DNA from: Kiritimatiellia bacterium
GTDB lineage: Bacteria; Verrucomicrobiota; Kiritimatiellia; RFP12; UBA1067
DNA length: 8,294 nt
Assembly (NCBI GenBank): GCA_017959645.1
Contig: JAGDAE010000213.1
Span: 1-8,294 of the forward strand
Direction of reading: 5' to 3'
Shown: positions 1 through 6,917 of the stretch, in pieces
Layout: each line of letters starts with the position of its first letter
How positions within the stretch are numbered: the first letter of the stretch is position 1
The notes under the pieces: model-generated
What the model was told of the DNA's origin: nothing
Database searches by the model: none
The model's input: only the letters and a program-made list of their open reading frames with translations
Made by a program: the position numbers and the translations under genes

Positions 1-368
1 GTCGCCGCCGCGCGCGGCTTATTGGCGGAACCGCGTTCTGCATCGGGTCGTACCTCACCTACATGGCGATGGGCTTCGGTTTTCTTTCCGTCGTGCGGGC
101 GCTGCCGGAATCGCTGCTGTCGATTTCGCTCGCGGTTCTCTGCGTTCTCAGCCTGCGGGACGCCTGGCGCTACCACGTCCGCCGCACGCCCTCGGCCATA
201 ACGCTGCAGCTTCCGGACGGCAACTGTAGATTTCGAGTGAAATTCTCGGGCATTGTCCAAGTGCATGGCTTCGCGTCTCATGCGCTTCGGCGCAAGGGAA
301 TGGGAACTTTTCCGGCGCCGCCGTTGCGGTTTCGTGCGCAATTTGGTAAAATCACCGGCGTCGGATAA
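1..368 (+). CDS. C-terminal part of a DsbD/CcdA-like membrane protein, probably truncated
   Basis: The frame is open from the window edge (first full codon at base 3), so the start lies upstream. The first 70 or so visible residues are clearly membrane-like: a hydrophobic stretch with GSYLTYMAMGFGFLSVV, a second one with LLSISLAVLCVLSL, then RDAWRYH and a LQLPDG motif. From memory this pattern matches transmembrane proteins of the cytochrome c biogenesis/DsbD thiol-transport class, in which LQLPD is followed by a basic KRRIH-like segment and another membrane helix. Here LQLPDG ends near base 220, and the remaining 50 or so residues are basic, without motifs, and contain the promoter of the next gene. 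I infer a truncated or rearranged gene whose stop at 366-368 is reached by chance. The spacing between the two hydrophobic stretches also looks short, so an internal deletion is possible. Family assignment is moderate; the N-terminal part cannot be seen. Confidence 0.5.
   Translation, partial: RRRARLIGGTAFCIGSYLTYMAMGFGFLSVVRALPESLLSISLAVLCVLSLRDAWRYHVRRTPSAITLQLPDGNCRFRVKFSGIVQVHGFASHALRRKGMGTFPAPPLRFRAQFGKITGVG
324..352 (+). promoter_or_regulatory. Promoter of the phosphatase gene (extended -10)
   Basis: A -35-like TTGCGG at 324-329 is separated by 17 bp from TAAAAT at 347-352, which is preceded by TGG and so forms an extended -10. The -10 is a sharp AT-rich island in GC-rich DNA. Transcription would start near 359, about 16 nt before the ATG at 375. 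Its core, AATTTGGTAAAAT (340-352), follows the same pattern as the galM and permease promoters in this window. Confidence 0.6.
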
Positions 369-374
369 CACATT

Positions 375-845
375 ATGGCAAAGAAAGCGGTGAAAATATT
401 GTTTGTCTGCCACGGGAACATCTGTCGCAGTCCGATGGCCGAATTCGTGATGAAGAAGCTGGCGGGCGAGGCGGGACTGGACGGCGTCGCCGTCGAGTCG
501 GCCGCCTTGCATACGGACGAAATCGGCAGCGACATCCATCGCGGGACGAGAGCTAAGCTCGTCGAAAACGGAATTCCGTTCTCCCGGCGCGCGGCGTGGC
601 TTTTGACGCCGGCGAAGGCGCGCGAATACGATCTCATCGTCGGCATGGATTCGTACAACATCGCCGATCTGCGGCGGCTGGTCTACCCCGAAGATCTGCC
701 CAAGGTGCACAAGCTGCCCGAATTTGCAGAGAAGACCAAAGATATCGCCGACCCGTGGTATACAGGGAATTTCGATGCCACCTACGACGACATCGTCGAG
801 GGTTGTGCGGCGCTGGTCGAAAAGATCGCCGCCGGGCGCGTGTGA
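375..845 (+). CDS. Low-molecular-weight protein tyrosine phosphatase
   Basis: This is a 156-residue cytoplasmic phosphatase of the normal family length (about 150-160). The phosphate-binding loop CHGNICRS lies at residues 12-19 in the CX5R(S/T) form: Cys12 is the nucleophile and Arg18 binds phosphate. The general acid is Asp126 in the DPWY motif (126-129). The fold is complete from the first beta strand (KILFVCHGN) to the final helix. Bacterial members dephosphorylate tyrosine kinases in exopolysaccharide control, or act in stress responses or on phospho-arginine. No tyrosine kinase is next to it, so the substrate is unknown. The ATG at 375 is chosen because the P-loop sits at the usual distance from it; there is only a weak GGA at 363-365 as ribosome binding site. 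A good promoter lies just upstream, and the glycosidase gene follows after 46 bp and may be co-transcribed. Confidence 0.93.
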   Translation: MAKKAVKILFVCHGNICRSPMAEFVMKKLAGEAGLDGVAVESAALHTDEIGSDIHRGTRAKLVENGIPFSRRAAWLLTPAKAREYDLIVGMDSYNIADLRRLVYPEDLPKVHKLPEFAEKTKDIADPWYTGNFDATYDDIVEGCAALVEKIAAGRV

Positions 846-882
846 CGCCGGTCAGGCAAAACTGAATTTCAACACAAGCAAC

Positions 883-886
883 GGAG
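883..886 (+). promoter_or_regulatory. Ribosome binding site fixing the glycosidase start
   Basis: GGAG lies 5 nt before the ATG at 892. It supports that ATG over the longer in-frame reading from 724, which would lie inside the phosphatase gene and hide the signal peptide. I see no promoter in 846-891. Confidence 0.6.
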
Positions 887-891
887 CAAAC

Positions 892-2340
892 ATGAAAAAC
901 AACATCGGATTCGCGGTCGCGCTGGCGGTTTTCGCCGCCGTGCAGGCGTTCGCCGGAGAAACCGCAGGCAACATCAACTCAATCGTGGAAATCGTGCCCG
1001 GGTACGCATCGGTAAGCGTCGACCCGTCGGCGGAGATAGGACCGGTAAAGCCGATGAACGGCGTCAACGACGCCGAACCGCCGGGCAGCCAGATGGGCGA
1101 CCAGAAGCGCGGCAACTGGCGCGCGTTTTCGGCGCTCAAGGTTCCGTTCATCCGCACGCACGACGCGGCGAGCATGTTCGAGGCCGGCAGCGCGCACGTC
1201 GGCGACATCACTTCGATGTTCCCCGATTTCGGCGCGGACGAGAACGATCCGTCGAACTACGATTTCGCGCTCACCGACTGGCTGTTCGGGCACTGGCGCA
1301 CGTCGGGGGCGAAGATATTCTTTCGCCTCGGCCAGACGATCGAACACTGGCCGAAAAAATACGGTACTCTCAGGCCGTCCGACTACGGCAAGTGGGCGAG
1401 GATATGCGAACATGTGATACGCCACTACAACGAGGGATGGGCAGATGGATTCGAGTGGGGGATCGAATACTGGGAGATATGGAACGAACCCGATCTCGAC
1501 GAGGACGATTCGAAAAACAAGCGCTGCTGGGGCGGGACGAAGGCGGAATTCTTCGATTTCTACCGCGTCGCGGCCGGCCATCTGAAGGCGGCGTTCCCCG
1601 CGCTGAAGATCGGCGGCCCGGCCGTCGCCTACCGCGAGGATTGGGGAAGGGACTTCATAGGCTTCTGCCGCGACAATTCGGTTCCGCTCGACTTCTTCTC
1701 GTGGCACGGCTACGTGACGGGGCCGGACCAGCTCGCGAACCGCGGCGCATTCTACCGCCGGGTTCTCGACGAGGCGGGATTCGCCGAGACCGAGTCGATC
1801 TGCAACGAGTGGAATTTCGTGACTGACTGGGCTGCGGGCTTCCAGCGTTCGGTCGGCGAGATCCATGGCATGAAGGGGGCGGCGCTTGTAATGTCGACGA
1901 TGATAAACTGCCAGGCGGCGCCGATCGACAAGCTGATGTACTACGATATGAGGTCCGACTCCGCGTTCAACGGCGCGTTCGATCCGCTGAAGGCGACGCC
2001 GTGCAAACCCTACTGGGCGTTCTACGCTTGGCGCCGTCTCGCCGAGTGCGGCACGCGGATAGCGACCGCGACCTCGGGCGACGACGCCGGAATCTGCGCC
2101 GCGGCCGCGAAAGGTCCGGACGGGAAGATTCGCATCATCGTCTCGCGCTTCACGCCCGACGACAACTTCTTCTACAGCCACGAGGTCGTTCTGTCGGTCG
2201 CGGGCCGCAGGTTCGCCGACGGCACGGCGAAGCTGGTGGACGACGGCTATTCCTACGGCGAGGCCGAATTCCCGGTCAGGGACGGCGCGCTCGTTCTGGA
2301 GCTCAAGCCCAATTCGTTCGCCGTGGTCGAACTCGACTGA
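892..2340 (+). CDS. Secreted GH39-like (clan GH-A) glycoside hydrolase
   Basis: The product is 482 residues. Residues 1-21 form a signal peptide (basic MKNN, a hydrophobic Ala/Val core, an AFA-type cleavage site before GET), so it is probably exported. The body reads as a (beta/alpha)8 glycosidase: an early VKPMNGVND segment and an FIRTHD strand (87-91), then EYWEIWNEPD (192-201) with probable acid/base Glu199, a WHGY segment (271-274), and ICNEWN (303-308) with probable nucleophile Glu306. The Asn-Glu-Pro motif on strand 4 plus a Glu at the end of strand 7 is the retaining clan GH-A arrangement. The order most resembles GH39 (beta-xylosidase, alpha-iduronidase and relatives). After about residue 385 a short beta-rich domain follows, as in GH39. 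The substrate cannot be named. GH5, GH30 or an unclassified clan GH-A family are alternatives. The galM gene downstream fits sugar use, but it has its own promoter. Confidence 0.8.
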   Translation: MKNNIGFAVALAVFAAVQAFAGETAGNINSIVEIVPGYASVSVDPSAEIGPVKPMNGVNDAEPPGSQMGDQKRGNWRAFSALKVPFIRTHDAASMFEAGSAHVGDITSMFPDFGADENDPSNYDFALTDWLFGHWRTSGAKIFFRLGQTIEHWPKKYGTLRPSDYGKWARICEHVIRHYNEGWADGFEWGIEYWEIWNEPDLDEDDSKNKRCWGGTKAEFFDFYRVAAGHLKAAFPALKIGGPAVAYREDWGRDFIGFCRDNSVPLDFFSWHGYVTGPDQLANRGAFYRRVLDEAGFAETESICNEWNFVTDWAAGFQRSVGEIHGMKGAALVMSTMINCQAAPIDKLMYYDMRSDSAFNGAFDPLKATPCKPYWAFYAWRRLAECGTRIATATSGDDAGICAAAAKGPDGKIRIIVSRFTPDDNFFYSHEVVLSVAGRRFADGTAKLVDDGYSYGEAEFPVRDGALVLELKPNSFAVVELD

Positions 2341-2347
2341 CCGGGCA

Positions 2348-2377
2348 TTGATTTCCGGGTGCGGAATATGATACAAT
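2348..2377 (+). promoter_or_regulatory. Promoter of the galM-ilvE-recJ-comF run (extended -10)
   Basis: TTGATT (2348-2353), an 18 bp spacer, and TACAAT (2372-2377) preceded by TGA make an extended -10 promoter, the best-matched of the three in the window. Transcription would start near 2384, giving a leader of about 22 nt that carries the AAGGA ribosome binding site at 2390-2394 before the ATG at 2406. The core AATATGATACAAT (2365-2377) nearly repeats that of the permease promoter. Confidence 0.7.
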
Positions 2378-2386
2378 TACCCGAAA
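2352..2386 (+). repeat. Imperfect inverted repeat around the galM -10, possible operator
   Basis: TTTCCGGGT (2352-2360) and ACCCGAAA (2379-2386) are inverted copies apart from one extra C in the left arm. The arms bracket the -10 hexamer and their centres are about 23 bp apart, close to two helical turns, which would suit a dimeric repressor. With arms this short, chance is a real possibility. Confidence 0.25.
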
Positions 2387-2405
2387 CGGAAGGATAGGCA
2401 AAACA

Positions 2406-3479
2406 ATGAAAGTCCCGTCATTCGAGAAGACCGGTTTTGGCACGACCAAGTACGGCGAGAAGGCGAGCAAGTACATTCTCGCCGGCGCCGGCGGCGTGGT
2501 GCTGGAGGCGAGCGACTACGGCGGCAAGATCGTGCGGCTCTTCGCGCCCGACGCATCCGGCGCGATGAAGGATATCGTCGTCGGCTTCGATTCGCCCGCC
2601 GGCTGGGACGAGGGCGACCCGTACTGGGGTTGCATAATCGGGCGGTACGGCAACCGCATCAAAGACGGGAGGTTCGCGCTGAACGGCGTCGAATACCGGC
2701 TGGCGCTCAACAATTTCCCGTCCGGGATTGGATGCAATCTGCACGGCGGCAAGCGCGGCTGGGACGCGTACGTCTGGGACGCCGAGCCGTTCATCGACGG
2801 GAGCGACGTAGGAATCGTCTTCCGCCACGTCTCGCCCGACATGGACGAGGGATTCCCCGGCAGGGTCGAGGCCAAGGTGACGTACACGCTGACGGCCGGC
2901 AACGTGTGGCGGGTCGAGTACGAGGCGGTTCCCGACAAAGACACGCCGATCAACATGACCCAGCACGTGTATTTCAATTTCAAGGGCGAGGCGGGCGGCT
3001 CGATCGAAGACCACGTCCTCAAGATTGCCGCATCGAAGTTCACGCCGACCGACCCGGGTCAGATACCGACCGGCGAAATCGCCGACGTCGCCGGCACTCC
3101 GTTCGATTTCAGAAACGGCATGCGCATCGGCGAACGCATCAACGAGCCGGATCCGCAACTCGAGACCGGCAAGGGCTACGACCACAACTGGATCGTGGAC
3201 GGAGAGGGCTTCCGGTTCGCGGCTCGGCTCGAATACGCCGGCAACGGACGCGCGCTCGAGGTGTGGACCGACGAGCCGTGTCTGCAGGTCTACACGTCGA
3301 ACTGGTCCACGTACGACCAGAAGGCGAAGGGCGGCGAGCATCTCGGGTTCAGGTGCGGCATAGCACTCGAGACCCAGCACGCGCCGGATTCGCCCAATCG
3401 CCCCGAGTGGCCGACGACGATCGTCAAAGCCGGCAAGACGTACCGCTCGAAGACCGAATTCCGGTTCGGAACGATTTAA
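2406..3479 (+). CDS. galM: Aldose 1-epimerase (galactose mutarotase)
   Basis: This 357-residue enzyme interconverts the alpha and beta anomers of aldoses such as galactose or glucose, the entry step of the Leloir pathway. The family motifs appear in order: GRYGNRI (79-85), NLHGG with His113, TQHVYFN (185-191) with the probable catalytic acid His187, GYDHN with Asp259, and ALETQ (320-324) with the catalytic base Glu322. The length is normal for GalM. There is no convincing signal peptide, so it is probably cytoplasmic. A ribosome binding site AAGGA lies 11 nt before the ATG. No galK, galT or galE is in view, so the sugar it serves is unknown; it may process sugars released by the upstream glycosidase. 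It is the first gene of a tight run, with ilvE starting 17 bp after its stop codon. Confidence 0.95.
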   Translation: MKVPSFEKTGFGTTKYGEKASKYILAGAGGVVLEASDYGGKIVRLFAPDASGAMKDIVVGFDSPAGWDEGDPYWGCIIGRYGNRIKDGRFALNGVEYRLALNNFPSGIGCNLHGGKRGWDAYVWDAEPFIDGSDVGIVFRHVSPDMDEGFPGRVEAKVTYTLTAGNVWRVEYEAVPDKDTPINMTQHVYFNFKGEAGGSIEDHVLKIAASKFTPTDPGQIPTGEIADVAGTPFDFRNGMRIGERINEPDPQLETGKGYDHNWIVDGEGFRFAARLEYAGNGRALEVWTDEPCLQVYTSNWSTYDQKAKGGEHLGFRCGIALETQHAPDSPNRPEWPTTIVKAGKTYRSKTEFRFGTI

Positions 3480-3496
3480 TAAGGAAAGGACTGCCA

Positions 3497-4528
3497 ATGA
3501 AAGCGCCAAAGAAAGGAATCGCGTGGGAGAAGCTCGGGTTCGGGTTCTCCGACGTCAACTGCCACATCCGCTATACGTGGAAGAACGGGAAGTGGTCGGC
3601 CCCGAAGTTCGTTAAGGAGCCGTGGATCAACATGCACATCGGTGCGGCGTGTCTGCACTACGGCCAGGAATGCTTCGAGGGGATCAAAGCGTTTCGCCAG
3701 AAGAGCGGAAAGATCGTGATTTTCCGTCCCGACGAAAACGCCAAGCGCATGTACCGCACGGCGCAGCGCACCTGCATGCCGCCGGTCCCGGTCGAGATGT
3801 TCCTCGACGCGTGCGACAGAATCGTCCGCAAAAACGCCGAGTACGTTCCTCCGTACGGGACGGGCGGATCGATGTATCTGCGGCCGCTTCTCGTCGGCAC
3901 CGGGCCGCAGATCGGCGTCGCTCCGGCGAGCGAGTACACGTTCATGATCATGGTGATGCCCGTCGGCGCGTACTACAAGGGCGGGCTCAAGCCGGTGCGC
4001 GCGGTGATCTTCGACGAATGGGACCGCGCCGCCCCGAACGGAATGGGAGACGTAAAAGTCGGCGGCAACTACGCCGCGTCGCTGTTCGCCCACGAAAAGG
4101 CGAAGAAGGAGGGCTGGCCGGTCGAGCTCTATCTCGACGCCAAGAGCCACAAGTTCGTCGAGGAGTTCGCCACTTCCAACTTCGCGGGAATCTCCAAGTC
4201 CGGCGCGTACGTCACCCCCGACAGCCATTCGGTGCTGCCGTCGGTTACCAATATGTCGCTCAAGCAGTGCGCGAAGGATCTCGGCATCAAAGTCGAGTGC
4301 CGTCCGGTCCCTTACGCGGAGATAAAGAAATTCCAGGCGGTCGCGGCGCTCGGCACCGCCGTCGTGATTACGCCGGTCTGGGAGATCACGAGAGGCAAGG
4401 ACGTGATCAGGATCTCCGATCCGGATACTGTGCATCCGGTGCTCCAAAAACTCTACGACAGGGTCCAGGGCATACAGTACGGCACCGTGGCCGACAGGCA
4501 CGGCTGGTGCCGCGAGGTCAAGGGGTGA
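3497..4528 (+). CDS. ilvE: Branched-chain amino acid aminotransferase
   Basis: The product is a 343-residue fold-type IV PLP aminotransferase that moves the amino group between leucine, isoleucine or valine and 2-oxoglutarate, the last step of their synthesis and the first of their breakdown. The sequence fits the group II BCAT subfamily: YGQECFEGIKAFR (55-67), FRPDENAKRM (76-85), MYLRPLLVGTG (126-136), the PLP lysine Lys187 in GDVKVGGNYAAS, EFATSNFAGI with Glu223 (expected to contact the PLP ring nitrogen), and the phosphate-binding GTAVV (286-290). A strong ribosome binding site (AAGGAAAGG, 3481-3489) sits 7 nt before the ATG. There is no separate promoter, so it should be read with galM. 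Its stop codon overlaps the recJ start. D-amino acid aminotransferase is a weaker alternative, since that subfamily is shorter and has different motifs. Confidence 0.94.
   Translation: MKAPKKGIAWEKLGFGFSDVNCHIRYTWKNGKWSAPKFVKEPWINMHIGAACLHYGQECFEGIKAFRQKSGKIVIFRPDENAKRMYRTAQRTCMPPVPVEMFLDACDRIVRKNAEYVPPYGTGGSMYLRPLLVGTGPQIGVAPASEYTFMIMVMPVGAYYKGGLKPVRAVIFDEWDRAAPNGMGDVKVGGNYAASLFAHEKAKKEGWPVELYLDAKSHKFVEEFATSNFAGISKSGAYVTPDSHSVLPSVTNMSLKQCAKDLGIKVECRPVPYAEIKKFQAVAALGTAVVITPVWEITRGKDVIRISDPDTVHPVLQKLYDRVQGIQYGTVADRHGWCREVKG
4514..4517 (+). promoter_or_regulatory. Ribosome binding site deciding the recJ GTG start
   Basis: GAGG lies 7 nt before the GTG at 4525, inside the end of ilvE. The nearest in-frame ATG is about 100 codons further on, beyond the DYDCDG catalytic motif, so the GTG is the only sensible start. 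Confidence 0.6.
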
Positions 4529-6144
4529 TACGGCTTCCGCCTTTGACGAGGCGGATACTCGCGAGACGCGGAATCGCCGGCGAGGCGGCGCTGGACGAAT
4601 TTCTCGATCCGTCGCTTTCACGTCTTGCACGCCCCGGCGACCTGCCGGGGATTTCCGCGGCGGTCGACGAGACGATTCCGTTTCTGGCGTCTGGCCGCAA
4701 GATCGTGGTCTTCGGCGACTACGACTGCGACGGCGTATGCGCGAGTGCGATTCTCGTAAAGACGCTGTCGGCGCTCGGCGCCGACGCGTCCGCGTTCGTT
4801 CCCGACCGCGCGGCCGAGGGCTACGGGATGAACGCGAAATCGGTCGCTCGCATGCTGCGCGAACATCCCGGCGTCGCGTTGGCGATAACGGTGGACAACG
4901 GCGTCAACGCGGTCGACGAAGTGGCCGCGCTCGTGGCGCGCGGCATACACGTCATCGTCACCGACCACCATCTGCCCGGAGCGACGCTGCCAGGGTGCAC
5001 GGTCGTGAACCCGAAAGTCGCGGCGCCGCCGTCGCTCGAACCGCTTTGCGGAGCGGGTGTCGCGTTCTTTTTCGCCTGTGCGCTGGCGAACGAGGCCAGG
5101 GCGCGCGGAATGTACTCCGGCGGCAGCCTCGGCGGCGCGCCGCTGGTTCTCGCCGGGCTCGCAACCGTGACCGACATAATGCCGCTTGTGGGGCAGAACC
5201 GGATAATCGTATCCGAATCGCTCAAGTATTTCGGCAGGTTCGCGCCGGCCGGTCTTCGCGAACTGCACCAGCGAGCGGCGCGCACCGGCGCGAAAAAGAT
5301 GTGCGCGCGCGACTACGCGTTCCTGCTGGGGCCGCGTCTCAACGCCGCCGGCAGAATGGCGAGCGCGACCGAGGCGCTGGAGCTGGTGCTGTGCGACGAT
5401 CGCGAAAAGGCGCGCGAGCGCGCCTGCGCCGTCGACCGGCTGAACACCGAGCGCAAGACCGCGGAAAAGGCCATGGTCGATGCGGCGGCGGCGAAGATCT
5501 CCGCCGGCGCGCTCGCGCAGGTCATCGAGCTGGAGGACGGCAATCCCGGCGTCGCCGGAATAGTGGCCTCGAAGATTCTCGAAGCCACCGGCGTTCCGGT
5601 GTGCATCGTCGTGGACGGCAGGGGCTCGGCGAGAGCTCCCGAGGGGTACAATCTGCCGAAGGCGTTCGCGCATGCGTCGTCCGCGTTGGAGCGTTTCGGC
5701 GGACACGCTGCGGCCGGTGGGTTTTCGGTGAAGGCCGGCCGTCTAGACGAATTCCGGCGGCTTTTTGCGGAGGCGTGCGGACTCCAGCGCGCGGCGGCCG
5801 GGCCGTCGGCGCCGGAATACGATCTCGAAGTCGCCGCCGAAGAGCTCGACATCGAGACGGTCGGCTCTTTCCGGCTGCTCGAACCGTTCGGAGTGGGGAA
5901 CCCCGAGCCGGTTTTCATGATGCGCGGAAAAAAACTCTGCGACCTGCGGCGCATGGGCGACAGGCATCTGTGTTTTACGGTGGACGGCGTGCGCGCCGTA
6001 TGGTGGGGGCAGGGGGAGAAACTGGACGAAATCGGCCGGTTAGCTTCCGGTGCGGATATTCTGTTTTCGGCGAGGATTTCGGAATACGGCGGCGATCACG
6101 TCGAGTTCGACGTCTCCGGCGTTGCACCGGCGACAGAGTCATGA
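4525..6144 (+). CDS. recJ: Single-stranded-DNA-specific exonuclease RecJ
   Basis: This is a 539-residue DHH-family 5'-3' ssDNA exonuclease used in RecF-type recombination, mismatch repair and base excision repair. The start is the GTG sharing GTGA with the ilvE stop. The N-terminus (ARRGI then DEFLDPSLSRL, about 13-34) matches the usual RecJ beginning, so it is complete. Metal-binding motifs follow: FGDYDCDG (63-70), VDNG (123-126), VTDHH (145-149), ATVTD (213-217) and LNAAGRM (272-278). The DHHA1 part has PGVAGIVASK (341-350) and FGGHAAAGGF (391-400). The C-terminal 110 or so residues look like the OB-type domain. It is somewhat shorter than E. coli RecJ (577). In the usual GSGRS motif it reads GSARA (367-371), with Ala in place of Ser. 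Translation is probably coupled to ilvE upstream and to comF downstream, which overlaps it by ATGA. Confidence 0.95.
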   Translation: MIRLPPLTRRILARRGIAGEAALDEFLDPSLSRLARPGDLPGISAAVDETIPFLASGRKIVVFGDYDCDGVCASAILVKTLSALGADASAFVPDRAAEGYGMNAKSVARMLREHPGVALAITVDNGVNAVDEVAALVARGIHVIVTDHHLPGATLPGCTVVNPKVAAPPSLEPLCGAGVAFFFACALANEARARGMYSGGSLGGAPLVLAGLATVTDIMPLVGQNRIIVSESLKYFGRFAPAGLRELHQRAARTGAKKMCARDYAFLLGPRLNAAGRMASATEALELVLCDDREKARERACAVDRLNTERKTAEKAMVDAAAAKISAGALAQVIELEDGNPGVAGIVASKILEATGVPVCIVVDGRGSARAPEGYNLPKAFAHASSALERFGGHAAAGGFSVKAGRLDEFRRLFAEACGLQRAAAGPSAPEYDLEVAAEELDIETVGSFRLLEPFGVGNPEPVFMMRGKKLCDLRRMGDRHLCFTVDGVRAVWWGQGEKLDEIGRLASGADILFSARISEYGGDHVEFDVSGVAPATES

Positions 6145-6863
6145 ACCCGGGTTTTCTGTCCGATCTGCTCTGGCCGCGCCTCTGCGAAGCGTGCGACGGA
6201 CCGGTGGACCGGCCGGACCGCATGATCTGTTCGCACTGTCTGATGCGGCTGCCGGTGATCGGCCAGACCGGCTGCTGCAGGATATGCGGAAGGGCGATCG
6301 CCGGCCAGCGCGAGGAATTTCTGTGCGACGACTGCCGCGGACGGCACGCTCCGGCGTTCGACCGGGCGTGCAGCGCTCTGGAGTTCGACGGCACGGCGCG
6401 CAGGATGATTCTCGATTTCAAGTTCAACCGCCATATCTGGACTGTGCCCGATTTTGTCGACCTTCTCGAGGCGGCGGCAATGGCGAGATTCGACATTCCG
6501 GCGGTGGACGCGGTGCTGCCGGTGCCGGCGACTTTTCTGCGCCGGCTCGTTCGCGGATACAACCAGTGCGATTTTTTGGCGGAGGGGCTGGCGAAGCGCA
6601 TCGGGCGGCGCTTCGAGCCGTCCGCGCTGCGGCGCAGGAACAGTCCGCTCCGCCAGGGAGGATTGAACGAGGAGGAGCGCCGCGAGAATATTGTCGGCAC
6701 GTTCAAGGCTGTGCGCCCCGAACTGTTGCGAGGGAGGACGCTGCTGGTGGTAGACGACATAATGACCACCGGTTCGACGCTGTCCGAATGCGCCAAGACG
6801 CTGAAAGCGGCCGGCGCGGACAGGGTGTGGTGCGTCACTCTGGCGCGCAGCATTCGCACTTGA
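6141..6863 (+). CDS. comF: ComF-family phosphoribosyltransferase-like protein
   Basis: The product is 240 residues, a normal length for ComFC/GntX/YhgH proteins. The N-terminal zinc-ribbon region has four CXXC pairs (15/18, 30/33, 46/49, 62/65). The C-terminal half is a type I phosphoribosyltransferase domain with LPVPAT (126-131), RGYNQCDFLAEGLA (138-151), a basic RRRNSPLRQGG stretch, and the PRPP loop LVVDDIMTTGST (202-213) whose Asp205 and Asp206 are typical. ComF proteins are needed for natural transformation in several bacteria, where they act on incoming single-stranded DNA in the cytoplasm; their enzymatic role is unsettled. The ATG overlaps the recJ stop (ATGA), and no clear ribosome binding site precedes it, so translation probably depends on recJ. 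The link to RecJ fits a shared ssDNA task. It is the last gene of the run; 75 bp separate it from the permease. Confidence 0.92.
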   Translation: MNPGFLSDLLWPRLCEACDGPVDRPDRMICSHCLMRLPVIGQTGCCRICGRAIAGQREEFLCDDCRGRHAPAFDRACSALEFDGTARRMILDFKFNRHIWTVPDFVDLLEAAAMARFDIPAVDAVLPVPATFLRRLVRGYNQCDFLAEGLAKRIGRRFEPSALRRRNSPLRQGGLNEEERRENIVGTFKAVRPELLRGRTLLVVDDIMTTGSTLSECAKTLKAAGADRVWCVTLARSIRT

Positions 6864-6917
6864 GAAGGGGATACGCGGGCAAACCGCGGAAGCCCGACGG
6901 CAACACGGCAGACGGAA

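Noticed and set aside
228..245. Small hairpin ATTTC-GAGT-GAAAT as a terminator or RNA element
   Set aside because: The stem is only 5 bp and AT-rich, with no T-tract; it is not distinguishable from chance.
724..891. Longer start for the glycosidase
   Set aside because: It would overlap the phosphatase gene, whereas the ATG at 892 has a ribosome binding site and begins a clean signal peptide.
979..2376. 465-codon open frame on the - strand opposite the glycosidase
   Set aside because: Its protein is rich in Arg, Val and Ala with no motifs, and it mirrors a real + strand gene with clear catalytic residues. GC-rich codon use creates such antisense frames.
2630..3496. Upstream extension of the ilvE frame through galM
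   Set aside because: The extension is Arg-rich nonsense in the wrong frame of galM. The true start at 3497 has a strong ribosome binding site.
2418..5706. Long - strand open frames at 2418-3509, 3476-4630 and 4618-5706
   Set aside because: Each lies opposite galM, ilvE or recJ and has no recognisable domain; they are codon-bias shadows.
6874..6896. GC-rich hairpins after comF as a terminator
   Set aside because: CGCGG/CCGCG (6874-6888) and the competing CGGGC/GCCCG (6876-6896) have only 5-bp stems and no T-run, so an intrinsic terminator is not supported.
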